Assembly: GCA_033977485.1 (NCBI GenBank)
Contig: CM066989.1
Span: 33,457,095 to 33,521,094 of the forward strand
Origin: Hydrangea macrophylla
Taxonomy: Eukaryota; Streptophyta; Magnoliopsida; Cornales; Hydrangeaceae
Length of the DNA: 64,000 nucleotides
Direction: 5' to 3'
Below are positions 56,817 to 64,000 of the stretch, in pieces. Every line of letters begins with the position of its first letter. The first letter of the stretch is position 1. Position numbers and translations under genes: made by a program. Under the pieces are notes generated by a model, which saw only the letters and a list, made by a program, of their open reading frames with translations, had not been told where the DNA came from and ran no database searches.

Positions 56817-57484
56817 CGATAGTATAGCGTGTGAATTGGATGAATGAGTGGTTATTACCCCTGGTATCTGAGTTGATGCGTTGGTTGAATTGAGTTTGTT
56901 TTAAAGAGCAGAATTGGTAAGGTAAAATGTTACAAGAATCAGGTGCAATTACATATTTATTGTCTACTATCTTCCCCCGTGACTTATGTTGAAATTGGAA
57001 CCTTGAATATATTATTGTTAATGTTAAATTGGACTTTTGTTTTATATGCTTATATCTACATTGCGAGCACATGTTTATTTTGCTCACCAGCTTGCAAAAG
57101 CTGACGGCGTCGATGCGTCCTGGACTGTATGTCCAGATTTTCAGGGTCAGGAGCAGCCAGAGTTCGTTGACTATGCTAGTTAGAGGCAGGAGTCTTCCCA
57201 GGAAGCTGCTTTATATTTCTATTGTCGTTTATTTTGGGGTTGTAATAGACTTTATGATAGTTTTGTATAAGGGCGGTTTGTGCCTAAGACTTTGACTTAT
57301 GTAATAGTTTAGTAAGTTTTTATTCCGGAGCTTATGTTTTTGTTAGTATCCTTTGCTCTAGAATTTGTTTGTTAAGTTATTTGTTGCAGGGACAATTGGT
57401 CATACTCACTTGTCACGACCTACGAGTCCATAAAGGAAATTAAATGCTTTCCTGAATTATGCTACGTCGGGGCGTGACATCCGA

Positions 57485-58370
57485 GGTGGGCTTCTGAGGT
57501 GGGTAAACGTGTACAGTCTTGGACTAGACCTATGGTGATCATATAGGTGGAACCCATAATTGGTGGCGATATAGATACAGTTGGAGTCGTTGGTGACATG
57601 TGATGGTCAAACTATGTGAGTTGTCAACCATTACCTACACTATGTAATTAGTAATTACTATACGTTTTTGCTACCTTATGAGAATTGCTTTTCTCAATTG
57701 AAAGACCAAATAATTCGCGCCAAACTCATATTTGTTTGTGTTTTTTAATGAGTGAAATCTTATTACATATATATGTCTTTATGGATTATAATATCCAATA
57801 ATTAATATAGGTTGGCCACTCCAACAAAAATGGTCACTCTTCGCCCAGTTTTTCAAGATGATCACTGATACATGTATTTGATTGATAAGTATTTGGGGTA
57901 CAAAATTTTGAATGCATATTACTACTAAAAAAGTAGATGGCTTATTATTGATTTGTTAGTAATGCTAAACTTTCTAAATTTGGTATTCCAATTGTTTCTT
58001 AGAGGATGTTATAGTGATTCCACCATTATTAAAAGTGATTCCATTGTCGCATATTTTTGCCAATCATTTGGGATACAAAATGGCTACCACTATTGCTTGC
58101 AATGGTGCATAATGGCTATTGCCAAAGCAATAATAACAGACTACAATGTTTGAAAAACATATTATTACTCTTCTTTTTTCTTTTTCTTTTTTTTTTTTTT
58201 TGTAAATTTTATTGCATCTGCAGAAGCATTTAATGCATACATAATCTGCACTCACTACATGCACAAAAGACTCACAGCCCAAGTGTTAAGGGGCTGACAC
58301 TTAGTGCTCTGCTGTGTAACCAGGTTCTATATTCGAACATTTCTCTCGTCATATAATAAAATATATATGA
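57485..58370. other. End of old LTR remnant, then AT-rich DNA
   Basis: The first 100-150 bases continue the GGTGGGCTTC-containing remnant. The rest is AT-rich with a T/C run at 58165-58202. No gene is supported. Confidence 0.45.
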
Positions 58371-58597
58371 CAGTGTGCCTTGGCCTAGTTGGTCTTGTCC
58401 CATCTCTCCCAAGTGGGAGATGGGGGGTTCAATTCCCCTTGCGGAGAGTTGGGGGGATTGTTTTCTCCTTCAGCCGTCTATAGGAAGAAGTCCCTTTGAA
58501 GTGAGCCCGTAGCCCCCCATGGCTGCTTAAAAAAAGTGTGTGTGTATGGCGCCTGCGGGTGTTTTGACCTCCAGCAAAAAAAATAAAAAAAAAAATA
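58371..58597 (+). mobile_element. tRNA-derived SINE 1
   Basis: A pol III box A (TGGCCTAGTTGG, 58381-58392) and box B (GGTTCAATTCC, 58426-58436) lie 33 bp apart at the 5' end. A non-tRNA body follows, then a GTGTGTGTG run and an A-rich tail. An approximate AT-rich target duplication (AATAA...ATATAT) flanks it. No cloverleaf forms, so it is not a tRNA gene. Confidence 0.82.
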
Positions 58598-58611
58598 CAA
58601 TAATATATATA

Positions 58612-59654
58612 TCTACTCTATATAATAAGAAGCCAGCCACGTTTAGCAAGCACGTCAAAAAATATGAACTTCCTCTTTTGCCCTTCACTACATCATAATT
58701 ACTCATATATCTATCTATACATCGTAAGGATATATTGATTTGTGTGAGGGTAAATCTGTCATTTTAGATAAATAATTACATTCAAGTCAGCTTTTGAAAT
58801 TTTATTTAATATAATAATGAGGTTTTAATCAACAATCTTGTGTCTAATTACATTTGAGTCAACAATTTTTGGGAGATTTATTATTCACTTAAAAAAAGTC
58901 AACAAAAGTGGCTATTTTGGTGGCTATTTAGAAATTGGTCACTAATATTTACAATTTGGTTAACTTCTTCTCTCAAATGAGGTTTCAATCAACAATTTGT
59001 GTCTAATTACATTTGGATCAATATTTTTTGGGATATTTAGGAATTGGTCACTAATATTTTCAATTTGCTCAACTTCTTCTCTCAAATTTAGGATTCATAT
59101 ATTATAATATGTGTAATTGCATTTAGGTCAACAAGTTTTGGGATATTTATTATTCACTTTAAAAAAAATTTAAAAGTGGCTATTTTAGTGGTTATTTAGG
59201 AATTGGTCACTAATTTCACATTTTGGTCAACTTCTTCTCTAAAAATTAAGTTTTGGTATATCTAAAATGTCAAATAAAGTGGTTATTTTAGTAGCTATTA
59301 TGAATTGATCACTAATATTTACATTTTGGTCAACTTCTTCCCTCAAATTCAGGATTTATAGATTGTATTTGAATATCAATTAATGCCTACAAACGCATTC
59401 ATGCCCTTTTTTTTTAGAGGAAATACCCTACTTGTGTCATATTTTTAGTGGCGCTTTATTAGGTACTTTACTACTCATTTATAAGATAGTCATAATTATC
59501 AACTTCTTCCGTAAGAAGAGTTTTAAATTAAATAGTTACATTTATAATTTCCTATTTAACTGTTTTAACATCTTATTATACACTTTTAACAACCACTTAA
59601 CCACATAAAATGACAAAATTAAATTTCCTGCGCAACGGGCAAGGCTCCAACTAA
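58612..59654 (+). mobile_element. Non-autonomous Helitron (1.04 kb)
   Basis: Starts TCTACTCTATATAATAAG after an A. Ends with a hairpin-like TGCGCAACGGGCA, then CTCCAACTAA (CTRR) before a T, as expected for Helitron insertion between A and T without target duplication. Codes for nothing. The interior repeats a segment around GGAATTGGTCACTAATATTT and CAACTTCTTCTCTCAAAT three to four times. Confidence 0.75.
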
Positions 59655-60429
59655 TATGTGTATATATATGCACCCCTCCCTCGTTCAATGCATTTTATCT
59701 TTCACTTTCACAGACAAACATCACATGGATACACCCTCCCCAAAGCATTTCAGGGTAAACCTCTGCTTTGCAAATCTTATCTCAATAGTGGTTTTTAGCA
59801 TAAGATCGGTGGGCGCGCTCAGTTAATTTTAGGAATATTTACATTTCAGTCAATATTTTATATGTAATTAAGAAGTCAGTATACTATTTTCTTAAAACTA
59901 AAAAAAAATAAAAAAATCAATAATCGATGAAAATTTTAAAAAGGCATCAACAAAATTTTAAAAAAGATATCAACGTTTGAAAAATTATTTTATGTTTTAC
60001 CAAAACGATCTGAATGTTGCTCTAAGCATTGTGAATACTTGCTCCTAATGTTGTGAAGAGTTACACCCGACTTTGAAAGGAGTTGCTATCTTCGTTCTGA
60101 AGAGTTACTCCCAACGTTTCGGAGAGTTGCTCCCAAAAATATAAAAAGTTGCTTCAAAATATCATGTAAAATTTGATGACTTTTTATTTTTACAAAACAA
60201 TTTGATGTTTTTTTGTTTCTTAAAAAACTATAGATTGACTTTTAATTTTTATACAAAAATTAGACTGAAAGTTAATCATATCTCTAATTTTTACTACAGC
60301 AAATGATTTGAAGTGATCCCGCCATTAATTGGGACCGCTTGTGTTCCAATATAAGCATAGAATTATTTTTTAGAAAAATTCTATGATATGTTCTAGTAAT
60401 TTTAGCTATATCATAAATCTTAGTAATTT
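59655..60429. other. Unassigned DNA with short GTTGCTCCC repeats
   Basis: AT-rich. At 60010-60165 the words GAAGAGTTACTCCCAACG and GAGTTGCTCCC recur about five times. No gene is supported. Confidence 0.5.
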
Positions 60430-60657
60430 GCCAAGACCCTTGTGGTCAAGTGACATCACATCCTCTTCCCCAAGATGGGAGTGAGTGGGTTCAAATCTCC
60501 CGAAGGGGAGTGGGAGGGGTTTTTCCCCTTCTTTCTTGTAGAACGCCCCGTGTGCTCGTGTCGGGTCTATTTCTTGGGTTCTACTGCTTAAATAGTGTGT
60601 GTGTGTGTGCGTGCGTGTGTGTGGCGTGAGTCATCCAATTAGGTACATCAAAAAAAT
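60430..60657 (+). mobile_element. tRNA-derived SINE 2
   Basis: Box A-like TGGTCAAGTGAC (about 60443) and box B GGTTCAAATCTCC (60488-60500), then a body, a GT/GC run and a tail with AAAAAAATAAA. It is flanked by about 15-bp near-repeats AAATCTTAGTAATTT (60415-60429) and AAATCTTAATGATTT (60658-60672). Related in layout to SINE 1. Confidence 0.82.
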
Positions 60658-60672
60658 AAATCTTAATGATTT

Positions 60673-62408
60673 TAGTCTCAAAATTTTGTTACTTGATCCT
60701 ACCGTCCTAACATTTTCAAACTTTGAAAAACACTTTAATTATAAAATAATAATAATTATCAAAGTTACAATATACTGAGGTCTCCTAATAAAATTTTGGG
60801 CCAAAATAATAATATTTATACACCAAATTAAGATATGTACTTATAACAAAAAAAAATAAAATAATAACCAATACCTACTCTTTAATGTATCATTCGCTCT
60901 CTCACCCTCTCTCCGTCCTCTGTAATAACCCAATTCACTCTCTCTCAGTTCTCATTCCCTTCTCTCTCTCTATCTCTCTCTCTCATCAAGGTCCACGCTT
61001 GAGGCTCCCAGGATCTCTCTCTCTCTCTCTCTCCCCTCCCTCTCTCTCTCTGTGATATCAAGTCTCTCCCCACCACCATCACCACATGCACCCACAACGA
61101 CACTACTCACACTGGCGCCGACCATCAAGGTATTTTTCCTATCTTTCTTTATATTTCTCTTTACATTTTTATGTATTTATCTCCCTTACTATATCTCTCT
61201 TTTTCTCTTTCTCTAAAAAATCATACCCACTTTTTAGAAAAGAAAGAAGAAAAGAAAATGGAAAAAATCTCTGACATTCCCTTTCTAGAAAGAAGGCCAC
61301 GTTTTTATGGATAAATTATGATCAAATCCTTAATTAAAGCAAACAAAAATTTAAAGGAGTCATTTTTTTTTACAATATACTATAGTCTAATTTTAATCTT
61401 TAAAAAAAATTCCATCTCTTGGAAAAACGTCAAAAAAAAAAAAACATATGTTTATATTCTGTTTAGTTTGGCAAAGTAGAAAATAGAAATGATATTTTTC
61501 AGAGAAAGTAGATTATGGAAATGAAACCTAAACTCAACAACCCCTTATTGTAGAAAATGTCCATTTTTTTAAGGGAAAAAAAAAAAAGCCATCTTCCTTT
61601 TCTATGGAAGAAAACAAAGAAAAAAAAACAGTAAAATGAAACCCATTCTTATCTTAGCTTTTTTTTTTTCACAACCAAATAAAGGAAAAAATAAAATTCA
61701 GTGGGCCCGTAACACGTGCTGATATCACTACTCAATTTTGACCAATCTTAATCATATTCAATTATTGTTCTATCACAACCACTTGTCATGATCCGAAAAT
61801 AAGGCACGTGTATATTTCCTAGTTGTTTGAAAGAACAATAATTGACATCTTTTTTTTCTTTACAAAACTTTTTCTTTTTTTAAAAAAAAATTAAATGGAT
61901 CACTCTGGTATATATTTAAATTTTGATTAAACCGGATCATTCTTCATGTTTGCCTAATCAATGCGTTAACAGTTATTTCAGGATGTTTTTAGGTGCTGAT
62001 TTTGTTCTGCAACTTTTGGAATGGGTGGATTTGGAAAAGAAGAGGTAAGTCTATTATGAATCTATAATCCACTCTTAACTTCAAACTTATTGAATCAATT
62101 GAAGACATGTTTTATTTGATCTTGTTTGCTTTAGAGGTTATAACTGTTGTGTCTTCTGGTTTAAGTTTATCTTGTCTAGCTAGGTGTTGTTGTAAGATTT
62201 TATGGGTGATGTGTTCTTAGGTTTTGGTTTGGCTGTGATTTCTATGATCTCCAGTAGTTGATGTATCTCTGGTTTGGCTACATTGGCTGGTGGAACACGT
62301 TGCATGTGAAAATTTTACACTTTTGTTATGAATTGAATCTGAAATATTTGTGTCCTTTTGTGTGAGTGTTTATTTGTGTGTCTACTTTATTATTTGTTTT
62401 ACAACACG
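60673..62408. other. AT- and CT-rich DNA, possible LTR or 5' UTR
   Basis: Contains CT runs (60955-61060) and many A/T runs (61360-61700). Splice-like junctions ATCAAG/GTATTT (61131) and GAAGAG/GTAAGT (62045) with an AG at about 61991 might mark a non-coding exon pair, or this could be an old copia LTR ending at the primer-like site at 62409. I cannot decide, and no coding exon is recognisable. Confidence 0.35.
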
Positions 62409-62423
62409 TTATCAGCACGGGCC
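62405..62423 (+). promoter_or_regulatory. Possible copia primer-binding site (half-tRNA type)
   Basis: CACGTTATCAGCACGGGCC follows TTTTACAA. Its complement resembles the anticodon arm of a tRNA-Ile more than a tRNA 3' end, which would mean priming by an internal tRNA fragment. No retrotransposon coding sequence follows within the window. Confidence 0.4.
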
Positions 62424-64000
62424 TATACCAACTGGATTGGCTCATATTAAAAGGTATAATATATCTATGTTGTTTAATTCATATATATATATATATATGT
62501 ATGTATGTAAACATACATACCCCTGAAGTGGTTACAATTTAAACTCCTCATGATCAGATGAATTTATTTTGCAGATTCTACAATTCAATCCCAACTTATG
62601 TTAAGTGAAAAAAAAAAGTGTATTACTTAATACATTTTTTCTTGGTATTATCAACCTTAATCTTAATTAGACGGTGATTGTGTACACCTATTGAATTTTT
62701 CTTTAAAATTTATTTCGATAATAGTTTTAATTCCAAAAATGTTAGGATGAACCTTTAATTAGGAATATACAATAAAAACCTAGAAATCACAACTTCTATG
62801 CACTAATCTTAAATGGGGAGATTTATCTAGATGAGTATTTCCATTTCTGGTAAAAAATAACTATAGTTAATGAATTTTTAACATATTTAAATTCTATAGC
62901 CATATTGGACTTTAAAGGATTACGTATTTGAAATTAAGGGTGGCATTCGGTCGGTTTGGTTTTGAGCAATTCGGTTCGGTTTGGATTCGCTTCGATTTGG
63001 AGTACCAATTGTTAACTAATTGAAATTTAGTTCAATTGACTCGATTTGATTCAGTTAATTGAATTATAGATTCGGTTCAGTTACAAAATTCGGTTAACCG
63101 AAATAGCAAAGACAGAAAAAAGAAAAAAGAAAAAAGTCAAAACAATAGAAATTTCAGTGAAAGACTAAGCTCTTTGCCCAACACCAAAAAATAGCAACAA
63201 TCGCAATTCCAAAAGAAATTAAGATACTAAAGTAAAGCTGCATATTCCTATCAAAAAAGAAAGTAAAGCTGCAGATTCTTATAAAGTTGCAGATCAACAA
63301 CAACAAAAAAAAAAAGTAAAGCAACAATTTAAAAAATCAAACATACCACTATACCAGTAGGAACTTAAAAAAATACATCACACAATAGAACCAGATCTGG
63401 GTTCGTAACATAGCAAACAATCCCAACCCAAAACACTATTTCTCAGCCCCAAACACACAAAAAAAAAAAATCAAGGTATGTTTGATTTTGGGGTTGGTCA
63501 ATTCATATCCCTAAAAGCTAAGACCTAGTCGAAGATCTGTGGAAGACGAAGCTCTTTGCCCAACACCAAAATCACCAGTCTTAGCCTCTAATTGAAGCTT
63601 CTGTGGACTGTGGAAGGTGAAGTTAAGATGCTGAGTTGCAAGTCTGGTGAGAGGTCGGCGGCTCCGCCAGGTGTGAGGTGTAGTGTGTGAGTGACAAATA
63701 CTGAATATTGTACATTTATGTGTCAATATAATAGACATAGTGCTCATTTAATTTTCTAAATCCCTAATTTTACATGCATATTTGAATCAATATAATTTAT
63801 TGGTGATGTCACTTAAATGCATGTAATTATTTATTTTTACCTATTTTATATGTTTAGGTGAAAATGAAGTGAAATAAAAGGAAGGAAATAAGTAACAACC
63901 ACACCGAAGCACTTCTCATATATTAGTCAAAGCTTACAATTCTGTAAACAAAATTTCAAAAGAAGACAAAGAAATAAAATATAAATTATCCTAAGTAATA
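62424..64000. other. AT-rich DNA with TTCGGTT-rich segment
   Basis: At 62938-63110 GGTGGCATTCGG is followed by many TTCGGTT, GGTTTGG and GGTTAACCGAAA words, similar to ends of hAT-type or other non-autonomous elements. AAGCTCTTTGCCCAACACC is duplicated at about 63168 and 63549. No gene is supported. Confidence 0.45.

Larger units (their letters stand above)
47332..57479 (+). mobile_element. E5, intact Ty3 chromovirus
   Basis: 10.1-kb complete element with TCCGA on both sides (47327-47331, 57480-57484). LTRs of 2717 and 2715 bp differ at about ten positions by my reading. It has a tRNA-iMet primer site, one uninterrupted gag-pol frame and a polypurine tract. All parts for autonomous movement are present. 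Chromodomain-like C-terminus and two gag zinc knuckles suggest the Tekay/Del clade, which I infer without a tree. Confidence 0.95.
54765..57479 (+). repeat. E5 3' LTR
   Basis: 2715 bp, nearly identical to the 5' copy. I count about nine substitutions and one 2-bp AT indel; three of the substitutions fall in the CpG palindrome array. Followed by TCCGA. Confidence 0.95.

Noticed and set aside
58381..58450. tRNA gene
   Set aside because: Box A and box B are present but no acceptor stem or cloverleaf can be folded, and a SINE body and A-rich tail follow.
61086..61274. 62-codon open frame after the CT-rich tract
   Set aside because: Phe/Ser/Tyr-rich low-complexity translation of CT- and T-rich DNA that ends in an A-rich stretch; no domain.
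63511..63747. 78-codon open frame on the minus strand
   Set aside because: No recognisable domain, no conserved context, and it lies in DNA with internal duplications; chance is likely.

Overview
The window is repeat-dense DNA from a plant nuclear genome, almost certainly an angiosperm. It holds plant-type Ty3 (Tat/Athila lineage and chromoviruses with a C-terminal chromodomain) and Ty1/copia retrotransposons, a mariner-like MITE, tRNA-derived SINEs and a short Helitron. I found no host protein-coding gene that I can support.

Layout, with working names. E1 (1-4560, minus) is the 5' part of a Tat/Athila-type element; its pol runs off the left edge. It sits inside the gag of E2 (plus), a Tat-type element with gag at 4562-5572, a long repeat-filled non-coding region without pol, and a 3' LTR at 10055-21195. 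That LTR is split by E3 (12163-20560, minus), a gag-protease-only Athila-type element with two LTRs. A MITE (21218-21509) and about 1.3 kb of featureless DNA follow, then a probable old LTR remnant starting at 22861. This remnant was broken three times: by E4 (23723-43375, plus, decayed chromovirus), by a 3.2-kb solo LTR of the E2 family (43972-47217), and by E5 (47332-57479, plus, intact young chromovirus). E4's 5' LTR was itself split by the copia element E6 (23763-34711), whose interior carries a second, heavily decayed copia element E7 (25877-33612). From 57485 to the end is AT-rich DNA with two SINEs, a non-autonomous Helitron and a possible copia primer-binding site.

Target-site duplications were read directly for E4 (GAAGC), E6 (CATTG), the solo LTR (GTCGC), E5 (TCCGA) and the MITE (TA). 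These fix the nesting order. E5 has the only uninterrupted gag-pol (1499 codons) and nearly identical LTRs, so it is the only candidate autonomous element. E2 and E3 lack pol and would have depended on enzymes supplied by relatives.

Two signals stand out beyond ordinary annotation. (1) E5's LTR carries eight hairpin units with a nearly constant loop and stems that change in a compensatory way between copies. (2) LTRs of five different families each contain a cluster of CpG-rich palindromic words, a different word in each family. In the three Tat/Athila-type LTRs the cluster lies about 70-240 bp upstream of the presumed TATA box. A W-box cluster in the E2-family promoter and an abnormal 22-bp target duplication at E3 are also worth checking.
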